Below are positions 33,905-43,183 of a stretch of DNA of 64,000 nt, piece after piece; position 1 is the stretch's first letter; each line of letters opens with the position of its first letter. A program made the position numbers and the translations under genes. The notes under the pieces were generated by a model. It ran no database searches and was not told the DNA's origin. It saw nothing but the letters and a program-made list of their open reading frames with translations. Source of the DNA: Cryobacterium arcticum (GTDB lineage: Bacteria; Actinomycetota; Actinomycetes; Actinomycetales; Microbacteriaceae). The stretch spans positions 767,476 to 831,475 of the forward strand of contig NZ_QHLY01000005.1 in NCBI RefSeq assembly GCF_003185895.1, given 5' to 3'.

Positions 33905-34249
33905 TCAGCGTTGCGTCAGGTCGAGCGGATCCTCGTCGAGGAAGGGCGCGTCCTGCCGGATGGTCTCGGGGGCCATCGCGAAGGCCTGCCCGCCCACCGG
34001 CGGTAGCTCTGGCACCGGGAACCTCGCGCTCTCGTCCTCGGTCAGTCCGTCGACGTCTTTCACGGTCAGCTGGGTCGAGTTGCTCAGGATGAGGGTGTGC
34101 GCCTGCACGGTTCCGTTTCGCTCGAGCACGGGAATGTCGACCGCAACCGCGGCGGCCATGCCCGCGACGTGAGTCACGTAGTGCACCAGCGCCTCGGTGA
34201 CGCCAGTACCGGTGACCAGGGGCTCGCCGTTGTAGGTGATTCGCTTCAT
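33905..34249 (-). CDS. Hypothetical protein
   Basis: A 114-residue acidic, soluble product (M-K-R-I-T-Y-N-G-E-P-L), with no membrane segment. The pattern of short strands with one Ala/Val-rich helix suggests a small alpha/beta domain. Residues 90-110 are Pro/Glu/Asp-rich. No named family recognised, but codon use and length look genuine. It is convergent with the DUF7882-type gene, ending 10 bp from it; both begin with a similar basic strand-like M/I-x-K-x-I-Y/T-Y start, which is typical of small Microbacteriaceae proteins of unknown role. Confidence 0.6.
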   Translation of the reverse strand: MKRITYNGEPLVTGTGVTEALVHYVTHVAGMAAAVAVDIPVLERNGTVQAHTLILSNSTQLTVKDVDGLTEDESARFPVPELPPVGGQAFAMAPETIRQDAPFLDEDPLDLTQR

Positions 34250-34364
34250 TCGCCGACCATAGGGCGAAAACAGACTGGTCCGCACCCCCTTGTGCAAACC
34301 AGCGCTGACCCCGATACTTCGGGCCGGCAGCGGCAGAGCGCGACCGAGCTTGATGAAGCCTCGA

Positions 34365-34946
34365 TCAAAGCGTGGCATCGTAAGCGTGCTTGAGCCACGC
34401 GGCCACTTCGGCGTCCACCTGAGCGGGCGAGGCGAGCCCGATGCGGGCGGGAAAATCGGCGCCGAGATCGGTGGTGGATCGCAGACGGGTGCTCGGGGGC
34501 GGGCTGGGCAACTCGATGCGCAAGCCCAGGTCCACCCGGTGCCGGGTGGTCGGCTGCACCACCGCGAAGGTGCGTTTTGGGCCGGTCAGGGCAACGTGGC
34601 TCGTGCGGGTCTGGATGCTGACGTCGTCGAGTTCACCGGCGCAGAGCAGCACGGCGTCGAGGATGGGCCGCAGCGTCGGCCGGTCGGCGTACTGGGCGTC
34701 GATCAGCTCGTCGGCCGCCCGCACGGTGGAGTGCGGGTAGCCGAATGTTTCGTGCACGAGCAGCGACCGGGGGTAGCCGGTGACCCCTTCTGCGGTGAGC
34801 CAGTCCCGCATTGCGTGTTCGTCGACCGGGCCGAGTTCCCGGATGCGAGCGAGCCAGTGCTCGAGACCGCTGCCGGTGGCCAGCTGCAGCATACCGATCT
34901 CCCAGAGCCGGATCTCGGCCCAGGGAAGCGGCTGCTCGTCGGTCAT
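34365..34946 (-). CDS. DUF4287/DUF5655-like domain protein
   Basis: Soluble 193-residue protein. The N-terminal half has a DUF4287-like pattern (W-L-x-x-E-G-V-T-G-Y-P-R-S-L-L-V-H-E-T-F-G-Y-P); the C-terminal half a DUF5655-like pattern (S-H-V-A-L-T-G-P-K-R-T-F-A-V-V-Q-P-T-T-R-H-R-V-D-L-G-L-R). The biochemical role of these domains is unknown. Start ATG 34946 follows a purine-rich stretch. It lies downstream of the Nudix and AroE-like genes on the same strand and may be the last gene of that group. Confidence 0.75.
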   Translation of the reverse strand: MTDEQPLPWAEIRLWEIGMLQLATGSGLEHWLARIRELGPVDEHAMRDWLTAEGVTGYPRSLLVHETFGYPHSTVRAADELIDAQYADRPTLRPILDAVLLCAGELDDVSIQTRTSHVALTGPKRTFAVVQPTTRHRVDLGLRIELPSPPPSTRLRSTTDLGADFPARIGLASPAQVDAEVAAWLKHAYDATL

Positions 34947-34992
34947 GCAGGCAGGGTACGCCCGGTGCCGCGCTGCCGCACCGGGCGGCGGA

Positions 34993-35418
34993 TCAGTCGA
35001 TCAGGTCGGCGGCGTGCAGGCGCCGCAGCACCTCTACCCCGGCGGGAGGGCAGCGGCTTTCGTCGGCCGATGTCGCCCAGTGCACGGCGCTCACCTCGGC
35101 GCTCGCCGCGGGCTCATCCGGGGTTTCCGCACCGAACACGCTCATCCGCACGAGCCGACCCGCTGGTTCGCCGTGCGCCTGGATCAGCACCGTGAACAGG
35201 GGCACCAGGGTGGCCGGGTCCAGCCGCACGGCCACTTCTTCCCACGCTTCGCGCACGGCGGCATCCGCCTCGGTCTCGCCGGCGTCTATCTTGCCGCCGG
35301 GCATGAACCAGACGTCGCGGCCGCGGGCGGTGACCATGAGCACCCGGCGGTCGCGGATCAGCGCGATCGCGGCCACCAGGATGTCGGGCAGCGCTCCGGT
35401 CGCGGGCCGCTCGGTCAC
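34993..35418 (-). CDS. Nudix hydrolase
   Basis: Cytosolic 141-residue hydrolase of nucleoside-diphosphate-linked compounds. The Nudix box spans residues 42-64: G-x5-E (Gly42, Glu48), x7-R-E (Arg56, Glu57), then W-E-E (Glu60, Glu61); the usual Gly near the end is Ala63. A P-G-G follows the strand just before the box. The substrate could be an oxidised nucleotide, a sugar nucleotide or an RNA cap. Its ATG overlaps the stop of the AroE-like gene by 4 bases, so the two are translated together. Confidence 0.9.
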   Translation of the reverse strand: MTERPATGALPDILVAAIALIRDRRVLMVTARGRDVWFMPGGKIDAGETEADAAVREAWEEVAVRLDPATLVPLFTVLIQAHGEPAGRLVRMSVFGAETPDEPAASAEVSAVHWATSADESRCPPAGVEVLRRLHAADLID

Positions 35419-36260
35419 GCGCGGGCGAAGGCCGACGCGGCCTGCACCTGTTCGGCCGTTGGCCGAACGCCGGTGTACCGCTCGAACTGCTCCGCGGCCT
35501 GCAGGGCGATGACCTCCGCACCGGTGATCACGGTCTTGCCGGCGGCCCGCGCGGCCAGGATGAGCGGGGTTTCCGCCGGCAACGCCACGACGTCGAAGAC
35601 GGTGTCGGAGGCCGCGATCGCCGCGGTGCTGAACGCCGACTCGGACGACTGGGCGGCGCCGGCCATGCCGATCGGGGTCACGTTCACGAGCAACGGCGCG
35701 GTCGCGTCGCCGGGCTCGGCCAACCAGCGGTAACCGAGCTCGTCGGCCAGGGCGCGGCCGCTCCGCTCGTTGCGGGCCACGATGGTGCCGTCGGCGAAGC
35801 CGGAATCGCGGAGCGCCGCGGCGACGGCCTTGGCCATACCGCCGGAGCCGCGCAGCAGGAACGGGGTGGCCGGGTCGAGCCGGTTGCTCTTCACCAGGTC
35901 GGCGGCGGCGATGTAGTCGGTGTTGTAGGCGCGCAGGTAGCCGTCGTCGTTCACGATGGTGTTCACCGATTGGATGGCCGTGGCCGAGGCGTCGAGTTCG
36001 TCGACGAGGGCGATCACGTCTTCCTTGAACGGCATCGAGACCGAGCAGCCGCGGATGCCGAGCGCTCGCACTCCGGCCATCGCGCCGGGCAGGTTGGTAG
36101 TGGTGAACGCCTTGTAGACGAAGTCCAGACCGAACTGCTCGTAGAGGTAGTTGTGGAACCGGGTGCCGAAGTTGCTCGGGCGCGCGGCCAGCGATATGCA
36201 GAGCCGGGTGTCCTTGTTCAGGGTGGGCTTGGTCGGCTGGGGGCTCGTTGTGTCAGTCAT
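35415..36260 (-). CDS. Shikimate 5-dehydrogenase-like protein (divergent AroE)
   Basis: NADP-type dehydrogenase of 281 residues with AroE organisation. The catalytic pair is kept: Lys79 in S-M-P-F-K-E-D and Asp115 in A-Y-N-T-D-Y; a nucleotide-binding loop (L-R-G-S-G-G-M-A-K-A) begins the second domain. The substrate-binding S-x-S segment of true AroE is replaced by S-L-A-A-R-P-S-N-F-G-T-R-F-H-N, so the shikimate carboxylate contacts differ. It is therefore likely an AroE paralog with a related substrate rather than the main shikimate pathway enzyme. No other aro genes are near. Confidence 0.82.
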   Translation of the reverse strand: MTDTTSPQPTKPTLNKDTRLCISLAARPSNFGTRFHNYLYEQFGLDFVYKAFTTTNLPGAMAGVRALGIRGCSVSMPFKEDVIALVDELDASATAIQSVNTIVNDDGYLRAYNTDYIAAADLVKSNRLDPATPFLLRGSGGMAKAVAAALRDSGFADGTIVARNERSGRALADELGYRWLAEPGDATAPLLVNVTPIGMAGAAQSSESAFSTAAIAASDTVFDVVALPAETPLILAARAAGKTVITGAEVIALQAAEQFERYTGVRPTAEQVQAASAFARA

Positions 36261-36271
36261 CGCCTCCCATG

Positions 36272-36310
36272 CTACGGCCCGCCCGGATGCGTCACCCGGG
36301 CGGGCCGTAG
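36272..36310. terminator. Hairpin between the cstA operon end and the AroE-like gene
   Basis: CTACGGCCCGCCCGG (36272-36286) pairs perfectly with CCGGGCGGGCCGTAG (36296-36310), a 15-bp stem with a 9-nt loop. It follows the ybdD-like gene on the minus strand. There is no U-tract. Confidence 0.6.
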
Positions 36311-36331
36311 GTCGTCAGGAGGCGATTCCGC

Positions 36332-36541
36332 TCAGCAGCAGCGGCCCTGCGGGTTCACGTCCTGCCGGTCGGTCTGGTCGCGCCAGAATTCTCGCGCGGT
36401 CATGCACGGCACCGCGGTGTCGGCGCCGTGCACCGACTCGTGGTGCGCGCGGTACTTGTCGTAAGCATCCTCGCCCAGCACTCCCTTGACGTACCAGGCC
36501 AGCCCGGCGGCCGCCGAGCGCACCGCGGTGACCACGCCCAT
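36332..36541 (-). CDS. YbdD/YjiX family small protein (CstA partner)
   Basis: A 69-residue basic/acidic mixed protein with the DUF466 pattern: W-Y-V-K-G-V-L-G-E-D-A-Y-D-K-Y, H-H-E-S-V-H, and E-F-W-R-D-Q-T-D-R. It ends in a Cys pair (G-R-C-C). In enterobacteria YbdD and YjiX are encoded right after CstA and BtsT and are needed for pyruvate uptake by them. The same order is kept here, 16 bp after cstA. Confidence 0.9.
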   Translation of the reverse strand: MGVVTAVRSAAAGLAWYVKGVLGEDAYDKYRAHHESVHGADTAVPCMTAREFWRDQTDRQDVNPQGRCC

Positions 36542-36557
36542 CAGCAGGTCTCCGTCA

Positions 36558-38840
36558 TCAGTGCCCGCGCACCTTGCGCGTGCCGGTGGCCGGCCGGTTG
36601 TCCCACTCGGCCTGCGTGGCCTTCTCGGCCGGCGTGGCCACCAGGCCCGACGGGGCGAAGATGCGCGACGGCACGGCCAGGTCTTCGTTGGTGGCGTTCG
36701 AGTGGGTGCGCCAGGCGTTCCAGGTGGCCTGCAGGGCGGTGAAGATCACGATAACGGCCAGCGTGACGAAGATGATCGACAGGATGCCCTGCACCATGGT
36801 GTTGCGAACCACGGCCTCCATCGCCTCGACCGAGGTGGCCGTGCCGAAGCTCGTCTCGCCGGCGGCCAGCGCCTTGGAGAACGCGGCGTTCTGGGCGAAG
36901 TAGCCCACTGACGGCACGCTCGAGAAGATCTTCAGGATCGATGCCGTGATGGTGACCACTGCCGCGAAGGCCAGGGGTACCGCGACGATCCAGAGGTACT
37001 TGAACATGCCGCGCTTGGCCACGATGGCCATGCACACCGCCAGGGCGATAGCCGCGAGCAGCTGGTTGGCGATGCCGAACAGCGGGAACAGCGTGTTGAT
37101 GCCGCCGAGCGGGTCAGTGACGCCCATCACGAGTACCGCGCCCCAGGCCGCCACCATGACGCCGGTGGTAAGCCAGGCGCCGGTGCGCCAGGAGGTGTCC
37201 TTGAACTTCGGGAAGAAGTTGCCCAGGCTGTCCTGCAGCATGAACCGGGCCACGCGGGTGCCGGCATCCACTGCGGTGAGGATGAACAGCGCCTCGAACA
37301 TGATCGCGAAGTGGTACCAGAACGCCATCATGCCGCTGCCGCCGGCCACCTGCTGCATGATGTGCGCCAGGCCCACCGACAGGGTGGGGGCGCCGCCGGT
37401 GCGGGAGACGATGGAGGCTTCGCCGACGTCCTTCGCGGTCTGGGTGAGCATCTCCGGGGTGAGGTTCACGCCGGTCAGGCCCAGGCTGTTGACGAAGGTG
37501 ACCGCGCCCTCGACGGTGCCGCCGGTGAGGGCGGGCGAGGAGTTCATGGCGAAGTAGATGCCGCGGTCGATCGACAGGGCAGCCACGAGGGCCATGATCG
37601 CCACGAACGATTCCATCAGCATGCCGCCGTAGCCGATGAACCGGGTCTGGCGTTCCTTCTCAATCAGCTTGGGCGTGGTGCCAGAGGCGATCAGCGCGTG
37701 GAAGCCGGAGAGGGCGCCGCACGCGATGGTGACGAAGAGGAACGGGAAGAGCTGGCCGCTCACCACGGGTCCGGTGCCGCTGGTGGCGAATTCGCTGACC
37801 GCCGGCACGAAGATCTCGGGCCGCACGATCACGATCGCCAGGGCGAGCATGCCGATGGTGCCGATCTTCATGAAGGTGGAGAGGTAGTCCCGGGGGGCCA
37901 GCAGCAGCCAGACCGGCAGGATTGCGGCGACGAAGCCGTAGACAATGATGCCGATCGCCAGGGGCAGCTTGTCGATGTGGAACATCGCCGCTCCCCACTC
38001 GGTGCCGGCGATGGCGCCACCACCCACGATGGCGGCGATGAGCAGCACGAAGCCGATGATCGAGATCTCGGTGACCTTGCCCGGGCGGAAGAACCGCAGG
38101 TAGCAGCCCATGAACAGGGCGATCGGGATGGTCATGCCGACCGAGAAGACACCCCAGGCGCTTTCGGCGAGGGCGTTCACCACGACGAGGGCGAGGATGG
38201 CGACGATGATGACCATGATCGTGAGCGTGGCGATCAGGGCGGCGGTACCGCCGACCCGGCCGAGCTCGTCGCGGGCCATCTGGCCGAGTGAACGGCCGCC
38301 GCGGCGCATGGAGAAGAACAGCACCAGGTAGTCCTGCACGGCGCCGGCGAAGACGACGCCCACGATGATCCAGATCGTGCCGGGCAGGTAACCCATCTGC
38401 GCGGCGAGCACCGGGCCTACCAGGGGGCCGGCGCCGGCGATGGCGGCGAAGTGGTGGCCGAAGAGCACCCGGCGGTCGGTGGCGGCGTAGTCCTTGCCGT
38501 CGGCCTTGTACTCGGCGGGCGTGGCCCGGCGGTCATCCGGTCGCAGCAGGTGCTTCTGGATGTAGTTCGAGTAGAACCGGTAGCCGATGAGGTAGGTGCA
38601 GATCGCGGCGAAGACGAACCAGATCGCGTTCACGGTCTCGCCGCGCACCACGGCCAACATCACCCAGCTGAGGCCACCGAGCAGCGCGATGGCCACCCAG
38701 ATGCCGATCTTCAGCGGGGTCCACCGGGCCTCCTCGGCCTCGTGGATGGTGGGATCCAGAGCCACCGGCGGCAGCGCCGGGTCCTGGGTGAGGTCTGGTT
38801 CGTCGGTTGCGCCTTGCGGAATGCTGGACGTCGCGCCCAT
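36558..38840 (-). CDS. cstA: Carbon starvation protein CstA (pyruvate transporter)
   Basis: Large membrane protein of 760 residues with about 16-18 predicted transmembrane segments. Typical motifs are Y-R-F-Y-S-N-Y-I (N-terminal region), F-G-H-H-F-A-A-I-A-G-A-G-P-L-V-G-P, and G-A-L-S-G-F-H-A-L-I-A-S-G-T-T-P-K. CstA/BtsT proteins import pyruvate, often induced on carbon limitation; peptide uptake has also been proposed. ATG 38840 has GGGGAG 6 nt upstream. It is followed by its ybdD-like partner. No BtsR-like regulator is adjacent. Confidence 0.95.
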   Translation of the reverse strand: MGATSSIPQGATDEPDLTQDPALPPVALDPTIHEAEEARWTPLKIGIWVAIALLGGLSWVMLAVVRGETVNAIWFVFAAICTYLIGYRFYSNYIQKHLLRPDDRRATPAEYKADGKDYAATDRRVLFGHHFAAIAGAGPLVGPVLAAQMGYLPGTIWIIVGVVFAGAVQDYLVLFFSMRRGGRSLGQMARDELGRVGGTAALIATLTIMVIIVAILALVVVNALAESAWGVFSVGMTIPIALFMGCYLRFFRPGKVTEISIIGFVLLIAAIVGGGAIAGTEWGAAMFHIDKLPLAIGIIVYGFVAAILPVWLLLAPRDYLSTFMKIGTIGMLALAIVIVRPEIFVPAVSEFATSGTGPVVSGQLFPFLFVTIACGALSGFHALIASGTTPKLIEKERQTRFIGYGGMLMESFVAIMALVAALSIDRGIYFAMNSSPALTGGTVEGAVTFVNSLGLTGVNLTPEMLTQTAKDVGEASIVSRTGGAPTLSVGLAHIMQQVAGGSGMMAFWYHFAIMFEALFILTAVDAGTRVARFMLQDSLGNFFPKFKDTSWRTGAWLTTGVMVAAWGAVLVMGVTDPLGGINTLFPLFGIANQLLAAIALAVCMAIVAKRGMFKYLWIVAVPLAFAAVVTITASILKIFSSVPSVGYFAQNAAFSKALAAGETSFGTATSVEAMEAVVRNTMVQGILSIIFVTLAVIVIFTALQATWNAWRTHSNATNEDLAVPSRIFAPSGLVATPAEKATQAEWDNRPATGTRKVRGH

Positions 38841-38968
38841 TGGTACTCCCCTTTGAGATACACACTGAAACTCACAGCAGATTGCCGGGTTACCCGCCAA
38901 CCGTAACAGCCGCCGCGGGCCGCAATGGTGCCATTGGTCCCCAGTGGGCGTGTCTCGACCCAGGAACG

Positions 38969-39868
38969 TCAGGGGTGAGCGGCGCTGGTGAAGACATCGT
39001 TGAGGGTGACCGTGGTCAGGCCCCGGGCATGCAGCAGGCCGGTCAGCTGCGGGAACACGTTGGTGACCGGTTCGAAGTTCAGGTGCCCGATCACGATGTG
39101 TTGCGGCAGGAACCACGTCGTCGCGAACTCCACCACCTGTGGCTCGGTGATGAGTCCCGAATCCGACAGCGAGCCGTACCAGGTGGTCGGCACCGAGTAG
39201 CCGAGGTCCGCGGCCAGGGCATCCACCCTGTCGTCATGCACTCCGAACGGCGGCCGGAAATACGGCCGGGCATCCACTCCGAAGGTGTCGGTGATGAAGT
39301 CGTGGTTGCGGCTGAGTTCGGCGGTCACGTCCCCGTCGGCGAGGGTGCTGAGGTCTGGATGCGACCAGGTGTGGTTGCCCAGCTGCACCTGACCGGACTG
39401 CACGAGCGGGCGCAGCCGCTCGGCATTGTCGGTCCAGGCGTCGTAGCAGCCGGTGACGAACAGGGTCAGCCGGGTGCCCGTTTCGGCGGCGAAGCGGATG
39501 TACCGGGCCAGTACCTCGGAACTGGACCCGTCGTCGACCGTCCAGGCGAGCAGGGCGCCGTCGCCGGGCAGCTCGGAGAGGGTGCCGGCCGGCACGGGAA
39601 CCCGGGTGAGCACGGGCTTGGGCTGGCGGAACGGAGTGGGCGGCGCCGCCGTCGCGGGCAACGGCCGGGGCGGGTGGGTGGGGGTGGCGGACAGAGCCGG
39701 TGCCGGGGTGACCAGGCGCCGGCGCGGCGCGATCGCGGCGCATCCGGCCAGGGTGAGGGAGAGCCCGGCGGATGCGAGCAGGGTACGACGGGTGACGGCG
39801 CGGGCCGTCAGCGGCCGGGGGTGCGCTGGGGTGGCCCGTGCCGCGGGTGGTGCCTGGTCCTGCCGCAC
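38969..39868 (-). CDS. Polysaccharide deacetylase (NodB-like), exported lipoprotein
   Basis: The 299-residue product begins at GTG 39868 (GGAGGA 5 nt upstream). It has a twin-Arg-containing signal T-R-R-T-L-L-A-S-A-G with lipobox L-A-G-C, so it is probably a surface lipoprotein. A Pro-rich linker leads to a NodB domain (about 120-295) with W-T-V-D-D-G (catalytic-base Asp and metal Asp), N-H-T-W-S-H-P-D (metal His pair) and R-P-P-F-G. It would remove acetyl groups from cell-surface glycans such as peptidoglycan. Upstream sequence open to 40087 lacks coding character. Confidence 0.87.
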   Translation of the reverse strand: MRQDQAPPAARATPAHPRPLTARAVTRRTLLASAGLSLTLAGCAAIAPRRRLVTPAPALSATPTHPPRPLPATAAPPTPFRQPKPVLTRVPVPAGTLSELPGDGALLAWTVDDGSSSEVLARYIRFAAETGTRLTLFVTGCYDAWTDNAERLRPLVQSGQVQLGNHTWSHPDLSTLADGDVTAELSRNHDFITDTFGVDARPYFRPPFGVHDDRVDALAADLGYSVPTTWYGSLSDSGLITEPQVVEFATTWFLPQHIVIGHLNFEPVTNVFPQLTGLLHARGLTTVTLNDVFTSAAHP

Positions 39869-40005
39869 GGCGGTCCTCCCCCCGGAGCCGGTCGTTGGAG
39901 CTGCTGAATAGCGTGCAACGAGCGACGCGTGGGTCGAACGAGTCGAAGATAGCGGTGCTGAGGGTGCACAGGCAACGCCCGTAATCGGGGGCCGTGCCCA
40001 CATCG

Positions 40006-40048
40006 CTAAAATGGACGAATCCGTACCCGGGCTCAAGCCCGGTGTTTT
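40006..40048 (+). promoter_or_regulatory. Promoter and leader hairpin of glyS
   Basis: A clear -10, TAAAAT, lies at 40008-40013. Within the roughly 60-nt leader, CCGGGCTCAAGCCCGG (40027-40042) forms a 7-bp hairpin followed by TGTTTTG. This could attenuate transcription; T-box hallmarks are absent. Confidence 0.4.
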
Positions 40049-40077
40049 GACCATCCTTTTGGACCATTGGAGCCACC

Positions 40078-41463
40078 GTGGCCGCACTTTCCCGTCTTGA
40101 TTCCGTCATCGCCCTCGCCCGCCACCGCGGGTTCGTCTTCCAGGCCGGTGAGATCTACGGCGGTAGCCGGTCAGCCTGGGACTACGGGCCCCTCGGTGTG
40201 GAGCTGAAGGAGAACATCAAGAAGCAGTGGTGGCGCTTCATGGTCACCAGCCGCGACGACGTCGTGGGCCTCGACTCCTCCGTCATCCTGCCGCGCAAGG
40301 TCTGGGAGGCCTCCGGCCACGTCGAGGTCTTCTCCGACCCGCTGGTGGAGTGCACCAGCTGCCACAAGCGCTTCCGCGAAGACCACCTGGTGGAGGAATT
40401 CGAGGAGAAGAAGGGCCGCCCGCCCGAAGGCGGCATCGACGGCATCGCCTGCCCCAACTGCGGCAACCGGCACACCTGGACCGAGCCGCGCGCGTTCTCC
40501 GGCCTGCTCAAGACCTTCCTCGGCCCGGTCGACGACGAGGCCGGCATGCACTACCTGCGCCCCGAGACCGCGCAGGGCATCTTCGTGAACTTCGCGAACG
40601 TGCTGCAGGCCGCGCGCATGAAGCCCCCGTTCGGCATCGGCCAGATCGGCAAGAGCTTCCGCAACGAGATCACCCCCGGAAACTTCATCTTCCGCACCCG
40701 CGAGTTCGAGCAGATGGAGATGGAATTCTTCGTCGAGCCCGGCACCGACGAGGAATGGCACCAGTACTGGATCGACCAGCGGATGAGCTGGTACATGGGC
40801 CTCGGCATCAACCCCGAGAACCTGCGCCTCTACGAACACGCCGCCGAGAAGCTCTCGCACTACTCCAAGCGCACCGTCGACATCGAGTACCGCTTCGGCT
40901 TCTCCGGCAGCGAGTTCGGCGAGCTCGAGGGTGTGGCCAACCGCACCGACTTCGACCTCAAGACGCACTCAGAGGCCTCCGGTAAGGACCTCTCCTACTT
41001 CGACCAGACAAAGAACGAGCGCTGGATCCCCTACGTGATCGAGCCCGCGGCCGGCCTCACCCGCTCGCTGATGGCGTTCCTCGTCGACGCGTACCACGAG
41101 GAAGAAGTGCCCAACGCGAAGGGCGGCGTCGACAAGCGCACCGTGCTCAAGCTCGACCCGCGACTGGCCCCGATCAAGGCCGCCGTGCTGCCGCTCTCGC
41201 GCAACGAAGCCCTCTCGCCGATGGCCCGCTCGCTGGCCGCGCGCCTGCGCGAATCCTGGAACGTGGACTTCGACGACGCCGGTGCCATCGGCCGCCGTTA
41301 CCGTCGCCAGGACGAGATCGGCACCCCGTACTGCATCACGGTGGACTTCGACTCACTCGAGGACCAGGCCGTGACCGTGCGTGACCGCGACACCATGGCG
41401 CAGGAGCGCGTGCCCCTGGCCGAGCTCGACGCCTACCTGGCCGTGCGCCTGCGCGGAGCGTAA
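40078..41463 (+). CDS. glyS: Glycine--tRNA ligase (dimeric, eukaryote-like class II)
   Basis: Charges tRNA-Gly in the cytosol. The 461-residue product is the single-chain GlyQS-type enzyme found in actinobacteria. Class II motifs are visible: [12 protein letters not shown] (motif 1/2 region), [21 protein letters not shown] (motif 2) and G-L-T-R-S-L-M-A-F (motif 3). A zinc-type C-x2-C pair (C-T-S-C) and a second C-x2-C (C-P-N-C) lie in the insertion near residues 90-125. GTG 40078 starts the family N-terminus. A strong terminator follows. Confidence 0.96.
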   Translation: MAALSRLDSVIALARHRGFVFQAGEIYGGSRSAWDYGPLGVELKENIKKQWWRFMVTSRDDVVGLDSSVILPRKVWEASGHVEVFSDPLVECTSCHKRFREDHLVEEFEEKKGRPPEGGIDGIACPNCGNRHTWTEPRAFSGLLKTFLGPVDDEAGMHYLRPETAQGIFVNFANVLQAARMKPPFGIGQIGKSFRNEITPGNFIFRTREFEQMEMEFFVEPGTDEEWHQYWIDQRMSWYMGLGINPENLRLYEHAAEKLSHYSKRTVDIEYRFGFSGSEFGELEGVANRTDFDLKTHSEASGKDLSYFDQTKNERWIPYVIEPAAGLTRSLMAFLVDAYHEEEVPNAKGGVDKRTVLKLDPRLAPIKAAVLPLSRNEALSPMARSLAARLRESWNVDFDDAGAIGRRYRRQDEIGTPYCITVDFDSLEDQAVTVRDRDTMAQERVPLAELDAYLAVRLRGA

Positions 41464-41498
41464 CCGCCCCTCAGGGGCTCACCCGCCCGTCGACATCC

Positions 41499-41543
41499 GG
41501 CGCCCGACCCGCCTTCTTGCGAAGCGCGGGTCGGGCGCCGTTT
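41499..41543 (+). terminator. Rho-independent terminator of glyS
   Basis: GGCGCCCGACCCGC (41499-41512) and GCGGGTCGGGCGCC (41526-41539) form a perfect 14-bp stem, followed by GTTT. It separates glyS from the convergent hemA. Confidence 0.8.
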
Positions 41544-41643
41544 CGCGTGCGGCGCGCCACCCGCGAATCGGCGCGCCGCCCGCGCGCCGCAAAATGGCCA
41601 CCACGCGGCACACGCGCAGCACCCTCGGGAGACGGGAAGTGGC

Positions 41644-43110
41644 TTAGGAGGCGGCGCCCGCGGTTCCGGATGCGGCGTCGCCGGACAGCGGCAGCGGCCG
41701 GAGAACGGCGGGGGAGATGTCGATCGGGGCCTCGGCTTCGGCGTTTCCGGTGCCAGCGGCTGTGACGGACGGGCCGGCCACGTCGATGCCGAACAGGGCG
41801 TCGAGCCCGCCGAGGAAGGCGGCCTGCTCGCCGGCCCTGGCCAGTTCGCGGGAGCGCACCATCGGGGTGTGCAGCAGAACGCCGGCGAGGTGCCGCAGCG
41901 CGGACTCGGTCTGCTCGCTGTTGTCGCCGCGGGCCTTGGCCCGTTCGATCTCGGCGTCGAGGATGTCGAAGACGTAGGACCGCAGGGCCACAACGGCCGG
42001 TGCCAGGCTCTGTTCCTCGGCGACGGCGGAGAACTTGCGCGCGGCCCGGTCGACCAGCCGGCGGGCCTCGCTGGTGGCGTTGAGCTCTTCGAGCGGAGCG
42101 TGGATGCGGATGGTCTCGAGGTCGAGCAGCTCGACGCCGGCCACCTCGCTCACGTCCGGGTCCACGTTGCGCGGCAGGCCCAGGTCGATCACCAGCTGGC
42201 GGCCGGCCTGGTGCTCGGTGCCCACCGGGCAGGCGCGCATGGCGGCGTCGCCCGAGATGTCGGCGGGGTCGGCAGCACTGCTGTGCCGGGCGGCCACCAG
42301 GGCGCGGCCGGCGGTGAGGATGCCCCCATCGATCACGTGGTGGTCCGCGGTGGTGCAGGTGAGGATGAGGTCGGCCAGCGCGGTCTCGGCAGCCAGGGCG
42401 TCGGCATCCGTGGGCAGCGCCTCGATCTGGTGCGAGGAGGCGAACCGCACCGCGCGGCCCGACGGCGAGTACACCCGCACATCGGTCACGCCCAGGTCGC
42501 GGAGCGCGGCCAGGGAGGCGCCGGCGTAGCGGCCGGTGCCGACGAGCAGCACCCGGGTGTGCGCCCAGTCGGTGACCCGGCTCTCGGCCAGTTCGAGCGC
42601 GAGGCGCACGAGCGAACGTCCGGCCGCGCCGATGCCGGTGCGGTTCTTCACCCCGCGGGAGGTCTGTGAGGCCCGCTGGAACAGGCGCTCCAGCTCGGGG
42701 CTGGTGGTGCCCTGGGCGCGGGCGTCTTCGAGGGAGCGGCGTACCTGACCGGCGATTTCGCCCTCGCCGACAACCACGGATTCGAGTCCGCTGGTCACGG
42801 CGAAGAGGTGGTCGGCCACGCCGTTGCCGTGCACCAGGTCGAGGGTGTCGCGCAGCAGGTCGCTGCTCACGCCGGTGCTCGCGCTCACGGCTTCGATCGC
42901 CGCGTAGACGGCGGGAAGCGGGGAGACCCCGAACGGTTCGTCCAGGTCGAGGTAGGCCTCGAAGCGGTTGCACGTGGCCACGACGATGGCGCCGTTGAGC
43001 GCGTCGTGGCCGTTGAGCATCCCGCCCGCTGCGGCATCAGCGCCCACAGAGAGTTTTTCCAGCACGTCGAAGCTGGAATTCTTGTGGTTCGCGGACAGAC
43101 AAATCAACAC
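41644..43110 (-). CDS. hemA: Glutamyl-tRNA reductase
   Basis: First committed step of C5-pathway tetrapyrrole synthesis: reduces glutamyl-tRNA to glutamate-1-semialdehyde. The 488-residue product has the catalytic Cys47 in [10 protein letters not shown], the G-E-x-E-I-x-x-Q-V-R-R segment, the Rossmann [10 protein letters not shown] and [11 protein letters not shown]. The C-terminus is extended by about 60 Ala/Pro-rich residues. GTG 43110 is the start; a -10 TAGAAT about 7 bases upstream implies a leaderless message. It diverges from hemE. Confidence 0.95.
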   Translation of the reverse strand: MLICLSANHKNSSFDVLEKLSVGADAAAGGMLNGHDALNGAIVVATCNRFEAYLDLDEPFGVSPLPAVYAAIEAVSASTGVSSDLLRDTLDLVHGNGVADHLFAVTSGLESVVVGEGEIAGQVRRSLEDARAQGTTSPELERLFQRASQTSRGVKNRTGIGAAGRSLVRLALELAESRVTDWAHTRVLLVGTGRYAGASLAALRDLGVTDVRVYSPSGRAVRFASSHQIEALPTDADALAAETALADLILTCTTADHHVIDGGILTAGRALVAARHSSAADPADISGDAAMRACPVGTEHQAGRQLVIDLGLPRNVDPDVSEVAGVELLDLETIRIHAPLEELNATSEARRLVDRAARKFSAVAEEQSLAPAVVALRSYVFDILDAEIERAKARGDNSEQTESALRHLAGVLLHTPMVRSRELARAGEQAAFLGGLDALFGIDVAGPSVTAAGTGNAEAEAPIDISPAVLRPLPLSGDAASGTAGAAS

Positions 43111-43116
43111 TGCTTG

Positions 43117-43122
43117 ATTCTA
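43117..43122 (-). promoter_or_regulatory. -10 element of hemA (probably leaderless)
   Basis: On the minus strand TAGAAT is followed by CAAGCA and then GTG. The spacing puts the transcription start at or next to the GTG codon. A matching -35 is not obvious. Confidence 0.45.
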
Positions 43123-43183
43123 CGTTGTGCAGCGTGGCTACCCGAATCGTGCGTGGCGCGGATGTAGAGGACAATCGAAGACG

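Noticed and set aside
38927..38944. A fourth DosR-like box (GGGACCAATGG on the minus strand)
   Set aside because: Right half does not match GTCCC and it lies just before the stop of the deacetylase gene, not at a promoter.
40027..40048. T-box leader for glyS
   Set aside because: Leader is only about 60 nt with one short hairpin; no specifier loop or T-box sequence visible.
41471..42973. 500-codon minus-strand frame overlapping hemA
   Set aside because: Arg/Pro/Gly-rich alternative frame of hemA; the hemA frame has Cys47 and all family motifs.
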